Assembly (NCBI GenBank): GCA_018287875.1
Contig: JAGVVL010000001.1
Span: forward strand, 9,176,001 to 9,240,000
DNA: 64,000 bases
Direction: 5' to 3'
Source: Nigrospora sphaerica
Lineage: Eukaryota; Ascomycota; Sordariomycetes; Amphisphaeriales; Apiosporaceae
In this document: positions 22,230 through 34,272 of the stretch, one piece after another
How positions within the stretch are numbered: position 1 is the stretch's first letter
How the letters are laid out: every line of letters begins with the position of its first letter
The notes under the pieces: generated by a model
What the model was told of the DNA's origin: nothing
The model's database searches: none
Seen by the model: only the letters and a program-made list of their open reading frames with translations
Program-made: the position numbers and the translations under genes

Positions 22230-24089
22230 ACGTAGGTGCCATCCATGTGGCGCATCTAACCAAGTGGCGCACCTCAGAGCACTCTCGCGACTAATCAATC
22301 GATTACTCAACCAAACCGCCTTAAATCAATCCAAACTGATCGGAATCCTACTCTTCGGATGTTTCTTCAACCATTACACAGGTGCGCGTATTATGACCGG
22401 TCTTTCCGCAGATGCCACAGCGCCTTTCGCGCGGCTGCGCTATCCTTACACGACTACTACCCGCATGCGTTTCCTCCCTTAACTGTGTATCCGTATCCAT
22501 TTGATCTATAAGATCTTATCTTTCGGCGATAGTAAGTGTTCCCCCTTGCCTTATATGTGTTTTCTTTGCCCTGCGACGTTTAGCGAGGCCGATATTTGCT
22601 TCTCGAAGGTAACGGATCTCAGCTTTTAAGAGGGCATTCTCGTGCATAATCGCCATCGTACCCTTCGCAATCTGGTCAACTGCTGATAAAATCGGTGTCG
22701 GTGAGCTTCCCTAATGACGGCGGACTCGGCTTTTAATAAAGTCCGTCTGTGAAGTCGCCTCGGTCGGGTTATGCGGCGTCTGAGAGGCCCATGGGATGGT
22801 CGCGGCTGGGAGGCTCCTTATCGGCGAAGGCGTCGACAACTTCACATCGAGCTTCGATATGACCCTATCCGGGTTGAGAGGAACTATACCGGCTCCTTTA
22901 AATCCGGCCTTGACATTGTCGGGTGTAAAGACCTTTGAAAATGCGGCCTGGAAAGCGATAAGGAACTCAGCCTTCGTGATGTGGTTTACATGCGATTTCA
23001 TAAACCCTTCGATCTCGCGACCGTACGCCCGCTTTAGTGGACCAAAACACCCAACGTCAAGTGGCTGGAGAAGATACGACGAGTGCGGAGGTATAGAGAT
23101 CGTGATGATGTTCTTCTCCCTACAGAAAGCCTGGAAATCGGCCGAAACGTGGCTCTCGTGCCCGTCGATCACTAATAACCGATATTAACCTTTTACGCGC
23201 GACGCTGTGTGTTTATCGAAATGCCAAACCCAGTCCAAGCCTGTCTCGTTGCTGGTCTATCTATTCAAGGTCGGTTTGATTACCTAATCGCGTGGTAGGG
23301 TGCTGTCGGCGTACCAGTTCGCGAGATAAGTCCTGCCCTTTACCGCTATAAACGGCGGGACGCACCAGCTATCCGCACACACGCCTTAGATCGCGGTAGC
23401 CCATTCCCGGTTGCCAGGCTGGATCTTTTTTCGTTTCCCGCCGCAATCAGCACCCGTAACGACCATAGAGGACGCGATCTGGCCCATCATAAAGCCGGTC
23501 TTGTCGAAGTTGTACAGATCGTTGTCGAGGATACCGAACTTTGCTTTCATGCTGCGGAAAAGCTCGAACTAAGCCGCAATCTTTTCAGGATCCTCGCAGA
23601 GGGCCCTCTGGTAATCGTACACACGCGAAAGACGCGTTTTCAGCTGTGGTTGTCGCTTGATGAAGTTCGAGGCCTAATGCGTTCCGACGCGTGACGCGTC
23701 ACGCGCCTCGGCAATAACATTGGCCATATCTTCCACGTCGCGCAGCCGGGGTGAGAACCCTTGCGAATCCAGGTCAATTATGTATTCAACAATCACCCTT
23801 TCTTTTAGTCTCGTTAATCGAGAAGTTGCGCTGCCTTGCTCGGCCTTCGAAGGCGTGCCGGCCATTCTTCGACGTAGGGTGGTTTCTGGGATGTTGTAGA
23901 TCTTCGCAGTCGCTCGGCGGCTACTTTAAGGGTTATTTTTAAGAGATTGGATAGCAAGGATTAATTGAGCTTCTTGAGAAGAGGCAGCCATTTTTATTTG
24001 TGGATGTGTAATGTCGTGAAGTTGATCGATCGCGATTTAGCAGTAGGTGCGCCACTTGGTTAGGTGCGCCACATAGGTGGCACCTACGT
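22230..24089 (-). mobile_element. Fot1/pogo DNA transposon copy A (complete ends, dead transposase)
   Basis: Inverted repeats of 45 bp start ACGTAGGTGCCA at 22230 and end TGGCACCTACGT at 24089, with three mismatches, all C/T-type. Each repeat holds two GTGGCGCACCT-like sub-repeats. TA dinucleotides flank both ends. The element is 1860 bp, the usual size for Fot1-like elements. The minus strand carries a transposase relic from about 23990 to 22560. Elements A and B share one family. Confidence 0.93.
22560..23990 (-). pseudogene. Pogo A transposase (RIP-inactivated)
   Basis: Start ATG near 23990 (MAASSQEAQLILAIQSL). It shows a helix-turn-helix region, a CENP-B-like region with PRLRDVEDMANVI, a DDE core with YNFDKTGFMMGQI (the usual NFDETGF with E changed to K, consistent with G-to-A), and LLVIDGHESHVSADFQAFC with HSSYLLQPLDVGCFGPLKRAY (about 23190-23000). 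Near the C terminus is a CGICGKTGHNTRTC zinc-knuckle-like motif (about 22430-22390). Several stops interrupt the frame; the longest clean part is 22711-23172. Confidence 0.88.
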
Positions 24090-26920
24090 TAATTAAAGAA
24101 AGTTTAATTTATACTATATATTAACGAATGCAACTTTTCTTTACAGACTTTAAATAAAGGTGGAATTTAAAAATAATAATTGCGGTTAATATCGAGTTAA
24201 TATATAATACAAAAAGAGAAGTTTAATGTTTAAAAAGATAAAACAGGATTCATTAAAAATAAAACGGTGAGGAGGGAGGGAGAGAAATAGTACTTATAAT
24301 ATGAGGTGTGAGAGGTAAAGAAAACTAAATTAATTAATTACAAGCTATACTTATAGATAAGTTCAGTATATGAGGTAAGTTTTTAAGTCACGTGATTAAA
24401 TAGTCCGTGTGTGATGCGTGCCACCACAGGGGGAACAATAACCTAGTCTGCTAAACTGGATACCGTGGACATACATAGGCTATTAAGAGCAGAATCTGTC
24501 AACAGGTAGGTCCCCTGGCTTTTACGCATCAGTGCGTTTTCCGGTCTCGATAGACAGCGTTCACAGCATTTCGGGCCGCTCATTAAAAGGACCGCGATAG
24601 CGGCCCTATTGCTTAAATAGCTTGCGGTCTAGCAAATCCATCACGTGACGTTTAATGCTCCTTAATTCGGTAACATTCCCTTCTTATCTCTAGTAACGCC
24701 CTTTCTCTACCTTTGGGAATATTTCCTTAAGTCTAAAGGAATTTCTCTTGTCGTTTCCTTCTTAGTTTGATTTCCTTTTATGGCTGGTGTGGTGCGTTGG
24801 TGGCTGGTGCGGGTTTCTTAGCCACCTTTCTTATCTTGAGTTCTTAAGGTCTTAACACTTCACCCGCGCGTAGCAGTTGGACGATGACTTAAATTTGTTG
24901 TGCTTCAGTCGCATGCGTCTCTTAAGGTTGCCACTACAGGACACCAACTACCGCGCCGAAGTCTATAGCACAGCTAAGAGGGCTACGGCGAACTAAATAA
25001 AGAGTCGCATCATTCCCAGCGCTGGCGAGGCTGTCATTACATGGTTTACGCTGTACTGCTTCTTCTTACTAGGCGTTTATATGTTTGTGGTTATACGTCT
25101 ACTGCTGCTTTTAGTTAGAGGAAAGTCTCGACGCGGGTAAAGTGTCACGTACCTAGAAACAAGCCAGTGGTCGTTTATGACTCGTCTTCATCATTCACTA
25201 CTCATTTTTCGACATTGTACCTCGTCGCTTGCCATTCCTAATTTTCTTTCTCTAAGGATGTAAAATAACCTTGAGTTCTTAGGGAGTGGTTTCATGAGGC
25301 AGCCCCGTCATCTATTGGACTTCACAGTGGCTTTTAAACATTGGGACACTGAGTGGTAAGGATTCGAGACGTGTTATATACACACCCTATCCCTATTCGT
25401 ACCGGGTCCTAATTACGACAACAGTCTAGAATTTATTTTCGTAGGGAATCCGGGAAGGAGTAACTAGCTATAGTAACGTCCTCGATTTAAGGGAGTGGGG
25501 GTTAAATAAAGTGCCCTAATTTACCGAAAGCTTCACTTTTAACACCTCCTCGTTTACTTATTAAGATGCTATTTTTAATTATTATGCCGGCGAAAGAAGC
25601 TCAGTTAAAGGATTATAACAATATAAAGCGAATTTATAAGCTGTATAGAATAATTCGTTATGAGGAGTTCCTAAAGACGAGGGGTTAATTAAATATCTAG
25701 GTAAGTGAGGCAGTGGACTAAGTCTTTTTTTGCCCTCCCCCTCCCCTCCCCCCGGCGCTATCGATAGTAATATGCCGCTCTTATAAGATTTCAGCAGCTG
25801 AATGAACATGGTGCCCTTAGTTTTAGGTAAGTACAATAGATACGTACTAGCTCAGCTCGCGGTCTAAGACACCAAGATGTATTATGACACTGTAACGCTA
25901 AGGGAGGAGGCCCTAGGTGAACTAAGGTTAAGCAGCTTCAAACCTTGATTTCTAAATGGGATTTTTATGTTCTAAGGAATATTCCGCGCTCCATAGGAGG
26001 TAAGTACGTCAAACGCGCATCACTTCTAACGATGCCCACATGCATCTGCTGTATGACCTGAGCGTCCACTAGAACGCTATGCGAACAAGACGATGGTAGT
26101 TTCCACCTAGTCTAGGGCATTGTCTAACAGGTGCGATCCGACAATCGATGCCTTACACGAGTAGATGGAGGAGAGGAGCAGCAGAGTTGACCTAGTCAGC
26201 GACAAATGATGTACTTTGTACATGGCTGTTAGGTTTCAGCTGAAAGACCGTGAAATTTAAAATTGTGCGTGTTAAGCCTAGTACAAGTCATGTATACTGT
26301 AGGCATAACGTCTTTCCTCTGGTATGTGCTTTTATTGCTCGAAAATTCTTCACTAACCGTCCGTGGTCACCAGTTTTAGATGCATCTAGATCGTTTTCAC
26401 ACTATAAGGTCTAGACACGTCTAGATAAGTTTATTTACGCGTCTTACTAACCCTAAATTCGCAGCTTGAAAGTATGAATGTAAGTTAAAAAGATAGCGGA
26501 GAACAACCAAATATATAGCTACTTCAAATGTTGAGGACTCCCTTTTTCTTTTCCTATATCGACTCTGTATCCGCATCACAAGGAGAATTAAACAGATACC
26601 TGTCTTCTATGCCCCTAACCTTTCATTTAATAGTTTCAATCCTAATTCCGACATGATGTTCATTTCTTCACCCGCTGCTGCCCTTCGCTGGCTACTCCAC
26701 TGACCCCCGATTCTAACACTGAGGAACACCTACTTGCCACAAGGCAAAATTCCAGCAGCATGCTGGTCAATTTTCGCGCTTGGCCCATGGTGAATTGCAG
26801 CGGAGTGTCCCGCACTTTCAATGTTACGCCTATCAGTTGCCGGGCGATTTCAGATCCTGGTATTGAAATCATCGCGCCATTTTCTAAGTGCATCGGTATA
26901 TGAGAATTAAATGCACTCTG
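24090..26920. other. AT-rich gene-free stretch
   Basis: No supported gene. The composition is mostly AT-rich with TpA enrichment and a few less degraded islands (about 24480-25250 and 25950-26220) in which no domain, LTR or inverted repeat was recognised. Confidence 0.45.
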
Positions 26921-26925
26921 GAGAC

Positions 26926-27327
26926 TGTTACAGCATGGGTACATAGGTACAAGGGCATGGGAACGCATGGACGACTTACCGCTGCCTGGCGGTACGTACC
27001 GCCGCTGGCTGGATATATTCCTGCCAAACAGTGACTGAGAGGAGCCTGTTCCTCTTCTTTTCCTCTTCACCTGTAGTTTTCGCATCTCAATAGAACCCTT
27101 GGGTCATCAACGGTGATATGGTGTAGACTGGGGTGAAGGGGAAAGATGATGTATTCCGTCCGCCGGCCACGAAGTGCCTGTCAGGGCAGGAAACTATCTA
27201 TGGTGCGATATCCCAACTAGGTAGGTGGGGTAGCAGGACCCCTCCTTGACAAGGATACCGCACCTTATTAGTGTTTACCTACCCCCGCCACGTATCAAAC
27301 AGATTCTTCGTTCCTTGAACCGTGACA
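26926..27327 (+). repeat. Solo LTR H1 (213-bp family) with nested LTR
   Basis: TGTTACAGCATGGG to CGTGACA, flanked by perfect GAGAC duplications (26921-26925 and 27328-27332). A second solo LTR (27114-27297) is inserted in it. Without that insertion it is 213 bp, the same as the 5' LTR at 38229-38441, which serves as the empty site for the nested one. Confidence 0.9.
27114..27297 (-). repeat. Solo LTR D1 (184 bp), nested in H1
   Basis: On the minus strand it reads TGATACGTGGCGGGGG to CACCATATCA. The flanking pentamers are AACGG and AACAG, a target duplication with one G/A change. The same LTR ends the chromodomain retroelement at 40610-42728, where a pogo element sits at the TA that is still empty here (about 27231, GGGGTAGCAGG). 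Confidence 0.9.
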
Positions 27328-27364
27328 GAGACGATCTAAACACTAATCTTAATCATAACAGTTA

Positions 27365-29297
27365 AGGTAGTGTACCCACCACGGGACCGACCTATCAAAC
27401 CGCCACCAGTTTCGGAGACCTCATAATGTGAGAAAAAAACAATACAAATCAATTATCTCAACAACCAGAGTAGGTACGGACAAACCGATTAGTTTCAAGA
27501 AATGATGATTACCTCCTCTACCTTTAACTCGCTTTCTTCTATAGAACTGTCTGTTATAATCGATAGAGAACACGCAGTGACTGTAGCCCTTTTATTACTA
27601 GAGGTCGCTATCTCTGCTTTCGTATTACAGACGTCTAATATACTCACGAACCTCTCCTGGGCAGTTTAATTGACTTTACGGCGCTTCTGAGGCTTTTGGT
27701 GCTCTAGCGCTGCTGCAAATTGGTCTCGTTCGTGCTTAAGGCTGGAGATCTAAGCGGCTGCTTGGTTCAAGGCCTTGCCAGTCTTCCAGAATACTTAGCG
27801 TAGCGTGGCGTTATTATAAACTGTATCGACACTACGCAGTTCTCGATGGATATCCTGGACCTGCCTTAAAGACCTTGGTGTTCTGACGTCTAGAGCAGAT
27901 ATCTAAGACAGCAGAGGGTCCTCTGTTAGCTGTGGAACGCTCTAAGTTGCCCCCTCTGGCCTATCTCGCTCTCTTTGTCTCGCTAGTCGGCTGTTGAGAG
28001 GCTTAGAAGCGTCCCTTGGATAGATTCCGGTTGCTTTCCAGCCTGTGGCTATATGGACTGGATTTATAGCAACCTTCCGAGCCTTATTCCAGGCCTCTAG
28101 GAACTCTAGCTTCTTCGGAGTCATCGTCAAGCTGGATACGCAGGCTTAACAAAGGAACTTCCAGTACACACGCTTTAATACGCTGAAGGGACCAAGGTCC
28201 AGAGGCTGGAGAACTTATAAGGTATACACCGGAAGGAAGTTTAACCAGACTTTCGATTCAAAGCAGGTTAACATGAACTCTTCGCTACAGTGGCTTACGT
28301 GGCCATCGAGGATAAGGTGTCGCCACTATTCAGGGTCTTCTGGAGCAATCCAGGGTAGGAATAACTGCTGTAGCCAGCGTAGTCCAATTGATTTGCTAGT
28401 CCAGCCAGCCTCCGAGGCTTCGAAGCGCTAATCTGCGAAGTCCTCTTCGTCTGACTGTGTTGAGAACCACTGCTATTAGACCGCCTTGCCCTTAAAGGTC
28501 ACCAGCAGCGGCAGTGCTTTGCTATCAGCAGAGATAGCCTCTAAAGAGGTCGACCACTCGCCTTTGGCTGTATCCATAGTAAAGACCTTGTTAAGAGAAG
28601 CCGGCCTAATAACGAAGGGACAGTCTCCAAGGCCAATCTAAGCCCCAATCTTATCGAAGTTCTAGGTGTGCTCTAATGGTATACTGGCGAGGCGGTCCTC
28701 GGTTAACCTTGAGAAGAACTCCTCAATGTTATCACGAGAGGCTCCGTTAATACGATGGAAATCGATCCCAGTGGACATCATGGTCTTCAGCTACGGCTAG
28801 CGCTTAAAGAAACGTATATGCTAGCGCTTTCCGATAAAGTAGCTGTTGCCAGACTAGCTGATAATTAATTGAGCATATAAACGAAAGCGGTTATATTAAG
28901 GAGCCCAGCTAAGTCTGGCTTAGAGTAACACCCACTGGACCAGCCAGAACTCCTGCTCCTCACTAAGGGCTTGACGGTGCTTCTGAGCGCTTCTTTTAAT
29001 AGGTTTGCTCTCGAAACGACACGTTCAATAGTGTCTAGAGACTCGATATCGCTTGGCGACCGACCGAATTCATTCACCGTGGCAGATGCAGTAGAGAGTG
29101 GCAGCTGGCTGCACTTTATCTATATTTGTTGGTATCGAAAGAAAGATAAAAGCATAATGATTTGATTAAATCTGGTTTCCTTGCGATACGACTAGTGATT
29201 GTTAAAATATTTGCTGTTGAAACGCCGAGAACAGCCTCAAACTGTCTCAAAACTGGTGGCGGTTTGATAGGTCGGTTCCTTGATGGGTACACTACCT
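27365..29297 (-). mobile_element. Pogo-type DNA transposon F (RIPed)
   Basis: Inverted repeats of about 49 bp begin AGGTAGTGTACCCA at 27365 and end in the complement at 29297, with three mismatches. TA is on both sides. The length is 1933 bp, identical to element C. The minus strand carries a decayed transposase: MTPKKLEFLEAWNKARKV and HIATGWKATGIYPRD (27942-28130), helix-turn-helix part near 29080-28865. Stops are much more frequent than in C or G, so this is an older copy. Confidence 0.9.
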
Positions 29298-29764
29298 TAG
29301 CTCACGGTCATGATACGCCTACAAGTGCGCGAATTTTAAGGGGTCAGGTGAGATTAGGCGCCAACAATTTGGATCTTCCCAAGCAGTCGGTAACCAATCA
29401 TGTCTCCTGTGGTGCTCTGTGTAGCGCCGTTTCCTAGTAGCCAGCAGGACATTATCTCAGCGCTGGGGGATAGCCCGCATAAAGAGAAAAGTTGCCGTTT
29501 CTCAAGCCTATCAAGAGCATGAAAAGCTTACAGTAGGTTGGTTAGCCTACGGACAGTGGAAAAACAGAGTAGGGTGGAAGCAGTTAAACTAGTCCTCTCT
29601 GCCAGTAACAGTTGTGAGCCTCGCGGCTGAACACGGGCAAAGCTTCCCGAACAATCCGTACGTGGTCCAACGCTAATAGGCCACGGTTGAATACAAGCTA
29701 CTAACGAGCTGTTGTAATGCTACCTTGGCGCGCGACTGGCAGGCTGGGTCGGGCCGACTTAGTA
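29298..29764. other. Spacer between two pogo elements
   Basis: 467 bp without recognised features. Composition is near 50 percent GC by eye. Confidence 0.4.
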
Positions 29765-31694
29765 AGCTCGAGCACCCCTTCGAGCGCCAGCCCCTTCGCG
29801 CGCCACCGGTTTCAGCCATGCCTCACGACGACCCCTGCAGACAAAAACACGAATATCTCGGGCGCCAGGATAGATATGAGCAAGCAGTTTAGCTTTAAGA
29901 GATCACGATACACTCTTCTACCTCTTCATCATCATCTTCATCCTAATCCTCCAGGTCTATCCAGTCCCCTTAGCCTACAGGCTCGTCCGAGCTATCTAGC
30001 AGCACCCCCATCTCCCTTTTGACCCTCCTGACGTCTGACATCTACACGAAGCGCTCCTGAGCGGTCGGCCTTACTCTACGACGCTTCTAGGGCCTCTGCC
30101 GTTCTAGGGCAGCCGCCAATTAGTCTCGTTCGTGCGTAAGGCTGGCGATCTGAGCGCAACTATTGTCAAGGGCCTTGCAGAGCTTCCTCGTGAGGAACCG
30201 GAAAGTCGGCTTGCTATAGGCTGGCTCCATCCCACGCAGGTCTCTAACGATGCCATTCAATTAACGTGCGCTCCTTGGGGTCTGGAACACCACCGCAGAT
30301 ATCGCAGCCAGCGTATCGACCTCTGGATCCCTTAGTTCTGGTATTCTGGGTCGTTCTTTAAGGTCCTGGTCTCGCTGCCGCGCTAGTCGGCTGTTGAGGG
30401 CCTTAAACCGGTCCCTAGGAAAGATACCAGTTGTAATCCAGCCTGCTGCGATATTTGAAGGCGTGAAGGCCTCTTTCCTGGCCTTATTCCAGGCCTCCAG
30501 GAACTCTGGCTTGTTTAAAGTTATCGTGAGGCTGGAGGCGCACGCCTCACGTAGCTTAGTGCGGTATGCCCTCTTCAATACCGAAAAGGAGCCCAGATCT
30601 AGGGGCTGAAGTACCTGGGAGGTGTGCGCTAGCAGGAAATCCAGCCAGACCTTCGCCTTAAGGCAAGTTAACATGAAGGCCTCGTTAACGTGGCTCCCAT
30701 AGCCGTCCAGGATAAGATGCCTCCAGCCACTATAGCGGGGCCTCGTTTCTGGCAGAAACACCTCCTTCAGCCAGCGCAGGGCTATTGAATTGTTGGTCCA
30801 GCTGCTTTTCGAGGTGCAGAAATGCCAGTCCACGAAGTCCTCGTCGTTTACTTAGTTTACGAACTATTGCTGTTGGACCTCAGCGCCCTTAAAGATGACC
30901 AGGGGCGGCAGAACGCGGCTATCAGCGCTAACGCACTCCAGGATCGTCACCCACTCCCGATTTCCAGGATCCATAGTGTAGATTTTCCTCACGGTAGCTG
31001 GGCCGATAACCAAAGGGTTATCTTCAAGCCCAATCATGCTGCCAATCTCGTCCACGTTGTAGGTGTCCTCTAGCAACACCTCCGCGAGCTTAGGGTGGTC
31101 TAGACGATCGAAAAACTCCACGATATTAGTGCGCGAAGCGCCGTTAACGCGCAGAAAGTCGATGCCGGTGGCTCGGATAAACCTGACCTCTAGATGGCGG
31201 CGAAAAAACGCAACGTGCTAATGTTTACCAAGGTGATTTTGGCCTCCAGACTGACGATAGATCCATAGCGCGTATAAGCGAAAACGGCTATATAGTAGTG
31301 CCCAGCCTAGTCTGGCTTATAACAACACCTAGTCGACTAGTTGTTATTCCTGGATTGGTGATAGGGACTGCCTCTCGGCGTTGAACTCCTTTCGAGTTAT
31401 CGTGCCCTTAATGCGGCGCCTCAAATAGTCCTCGGAGACATGGAACTGCTTGGCGGTGGCTCTGATGGACTTGCCGGCGGTGATCTCCGCCAAGGCAAGC
31501 TCCAGCTGGTCTGGATCCATTTCGATACCTTCACGAGAAAGAGCAGAAGATAACGATTCTATCGAACTATCCACTATGGCTGTAGGCTAAGTATGTGGCT
31601 AAATATCGTGGAGTGACATGGACGGAAGCATCGTGAGGCATGGCTGAAACCGGTGGCGCGCGAAGGGGCTGGCGCTCGAAGGGGTGCTCGAGCT
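29765..31694 (-). mobile_element. Pogo-type DNA transposon G (64-bp perfect TIRs)
   Basis: Inverted repeats begin AGCTCGAGCACCCCTTCGAG at 29765 and match the complement ending at 31694 without any mismatch for 64 bp. TA flanks both ends (29763-64 and 31695-96). The length is 1930 bp. The transposase on the minus strand starts at ATG 31572-31574 and is broken by only a few TAG/TAA codons, so this is a young copy that has just been hit by RIP. Confidence 0.94.
30080..31574 (-). pseudogene. Pogo G transposase, a few stops
   Basis: It starts MDSSIESLSSALSREGIEMD (31574), with an HTH (AGKSIRATAKQFHVSEDYLR). Stops come between about 31344 and 31121. The DDE superfamily core has NVDEIGSMIGL (31000s), PGNREWVTILECVSADS, LILDGYGSHVNEAF and TSQVLQPLDLGSFSVLKRAY, and the third acidic residue lies in TTGIFPRD. 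The main gaps in the frame are TAG codons where relatives have Gln or Trp. A transposase from this copy would need readthrough, so it is scored as a pseudogene. Confidence 0.88.
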
Positions 31695-31696
31695 TA

Positions 31697-32183
31697 TGGA
31701 GTACAATCTCCACTTTTGGGCCCCGAAGTGGGGACACTCACGGCGCTTTTTCCATTTTCCATCTTTGAAATCCACCTCCATAGCCTCTTCTCCTTGTTCT
31801 TTCCTGTCCGTTCCCCGTGGGTGAGTCTTTTAGGGTCCAGGCGGCTGTGGGGTGAGGCGCTAACCGAGCCCTGTGCTGTTCAATGTACGCCCGCATGACC
31901 GTAGGGGTCCTCGAGCGGGAACGTTTTGACTTACGGTGAGTAGTCACGGTCCCCCTCACCCAAACCCTTTAGTTTCCCGAGTACAAGCCTGGACGCCGGT
32001 CTTGGCTGCTGCGAAAGGGGACGGTCCTTTAAAACTGTGAAGCTCTTGAGCAATCTCCCTCTTTTTGCATCAGAACACTACCTCCTGCTCTCCTCACCCT
32101 GATTCTCACTTGACCTAAGCACTCCCCCATACTTTACTTTTCGTCGATATCTTTCCATCTACGCACCTTTCAACACTGTCAAC
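31697..32183. other. Upstream region of the 32.2 kb gene
   Basis: No further element was recognised. CT-rich DNA from about 32040 to 32180 forms the likely promoter and leader of the gene that begins at 32184. Confidence 0.35.
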
Positions 32184-32549
32184 ATGAACGAGCCTATTCT
32201 CGCGGCGAACTGCACCAATTCTTTGCCCGGGAGAGACAATCTTCGTCTGCCCAAGGATATACACTGGTTTGTGCGACCAGGGAGCAACGTGACGGCCGAG
32301 ATGGCCGAGTGCTGCCGCAACCACCCGCCCCAGATCGCCGACGGGTGCATTGAGTGGTGCCAGGTCGACGATCGTCAAGCTTATACCAACCTCTTGACGT
32401 GTTTGAGAAGGAACAACGGCACCACCACTGGTCCAAATGGCTCTGACCTAGACATCTCCAACTGTACGCCGGCACGCAGTGGTACTGTCGGAGTCGTAGG
32501 GCTCGGTATTTGGGCATTACTTATGTCCGGGTTGGTTGGCACATTCTAA
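32184..32549 (+). CDS. Small Cys-rich protein with GPI-type C-terminal tail
   Basis: The frame codes for 121 residues with seven cysteines (10, 43, 44, 55, 59, 73, 94), including MAECC and GCIEWC. Five N-glycosylation sequons occur (N9, N35, N78, N85, N93). Residues 101-121 are a hydrophobic tail (VGVVGLGIWALLMSGLVGTF) after Ser/Gly, as in GPI-attachment signals. No N-terminal signal peptide is visible, which is unexpected for a GPI protein; an upstream exon or a misjudged start is possible. The CC...GCxxWC pattern resembles a group of fungal small secreted proteins without known function. No RIP-type stops occur even though transposons lie on both sides. It is probably a surface or effector-like protein, but this is inference. 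Confidence 0.65.
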   Translation: MNEPILAANCTNSLPGRDNLRLPKDIHWFVRPGSNVTAEMAECCRNHPPQIADGCIEWCQVDDRQAYTNLLTCLRRNNGTTTGPNGSDLDISNCTPARSGTVGVVGLGIWALLMSGLVGTF

Positions 32550-32686
32550 AAGTAAGGAGTGTGTTAGGGGACTGTGTTATCAGCGGGCTATAACGACGTT
32601 TTAAAAAAAGAAGCCTCAATAGAGCTTTCTAAGCCTTTTAAGATAACTTAACATAGTTATATAAAACTCCTAGCTATTTTATAAAG

Positions 32687-33551
32687 TGTTAAAAGTGGTG
32701 GTTCGATCGAAAAGAGAAAGCAACCCCTTTATAAGAGCTCTTTCGATCTTGGGGGCCGTTCCTTAAGAATAAAGAAACATAGAAGAGTAGGAACTTCTCT
32801 TAAGAGGGGTCAAGAGTGAAATCTCTAAGTTGCTTGCTTATGTCCGAAACTATGTACACGAGGAGGGAAGATTTATCTTTTATTTATATTCTTTTAACCC
32901 TTTATTGGAACTCAGAAACCCCGAGCTGTAGGGAGTCTGGTAGAAAGACACGGTTGTGAGATCGATCCTAAGGGACAATTAGGTGAGGATATCGTTGATC
33001 AAGATGATCCTTAATGTAGAGAAGTAAAAGAAGCTCATAATAGCCACGAAAAATGAGCGTGAAGTATCGTACTAAGAGTAGCAGTGTATTAAAAGGAGGG
33101 AAAAAGCGCGCTCTGTCTCCAGCTATGAACTGGACTACCGAAGCCTAACTTATACTTGTGTAAACCCTTGATCAAGGCTTACGTAAGAGCCCTGGCCCGG
33201 TCTCATTATCCTCTTAATAATACGAAGAGGGGACGCGTAAGTAGACGCGTAAGCGGTGACATAGCTGAGAAGCACGTAAACACTTGTGAAACCTCGCGGG
33301 ACTATGTGGAGGCTTGTGGGACCTTGTAGAAGTACGTGGAAACCCGTAAAAACTCGTAGAAGGTTCTGAGTGGCATAGGCCACATATACGGAAAAAATAG
33401 CCCTAGCTTTAGGGTAAGGTGGCCCGTGCTCTCGGGTAAGGTGGTCCGAGCTCTATGGCAGTCTCAGTTAAAGGACTAGCTTTTTGGTAAGTACATAGCT
33501 AAGTCTTTAACAAAGGATAACGGTATAGGAGTAAGCTCTATTCTTTTAACA
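32687..33551 (+). repeat. Solo LTR E1 (long family, with internal extra DNA)
   Basis: TGTTAAAAGTGGTGG to CTTTTAACA, 865 bp. It shares both ends and large internal blocks with E2 but carries about 290 bp more near 32910-33200. Flanking pentamers TAAAG/TAAGG differ by one transition, a likely mutated target duplication. Confidence 0.75.
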
Positions 33552-33696
33552 TAAGGTAATTACCGTAAGCGTAATAATACAGAGTGTAAAAGATATAAAT
33601 AAAGAACGGAAGCATGTCTTAACTGTTCTTGGAGTTCGAGCCGCGTAATAACCGCTTGTTATAAGAGTAAGGGAAAAGGTTTTGCTTTTTAACTAC

Positions 33697-34272
33697 TGTT
33701 GAGAGTGGTGGTTCGATTGGAAGAGGAAGCAACCCTTTATAAGGGCTCTTTCGATCTCGGAGGTCGTTTCTTATAAAGAAACACGGAAGAATAAGGAACT
33801 TCTCTTCAAGAGGAACAAGAGTGTATTGTGTGTTTGCTTGCTTGCTTGCTTGCTTCAGGACAGACTAGATACACGAAGAGGGGAGATTCAGCCTTTACTT
33901 ATACCCGTTAAACCCTTATCCTCTTAGTAATACAGAGAAGAGGACGCGTAAGTGATTGCGTAAGTGATTACGTGGCTTAGAAGCATATGAAACCTTATAG
34001 AGGTTCGTGGAGCCTCATAGGGGCTCGTGGGAGCTTCAGGGAGCCACGTAGAAACTCGTGGAAACTCGTGGAAACTTGCAGAAGCTTCCGCGTGGCGTAC
34101 GCCACGCTTGTAGGTAAAGCGGGCCATGCTTGCGGGTAAGCTGGCCCGTGCTCCAGGGTAGGCTGGCCCGAGCTTTAGGATAGGCTCGGTTAAAGGACTA
34201 GCTTCCCGTTAAGTGCATAGCTTAGTCCGTAGTGATAGAGAACGGTATAGGATAAGTCCTATACCTGCAACA
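33697..34272 (+). repeat. Solo LTR E2 with perfect TSD
   Basis: TGTTGAGAGTGGTGG to CCTGCAACA, 576 bp, with ACTAC on both sides (33692-33696 and 34273-34277). It contains short direct repeats of GTGGAAACTC type near 34050-34080. An end fragment of the same family lies at 35217-35271. Confidence 0.92.

Noticed and set aside
26660..27085. 141-codon minus-strand frame starting MRKLQVKRKRRG
   Set aside because: Its N-terminal half is LTR H1 sequence, repeated at 38282 within LTR H2; it runs across the LTR boundary, so it is a chance frame.
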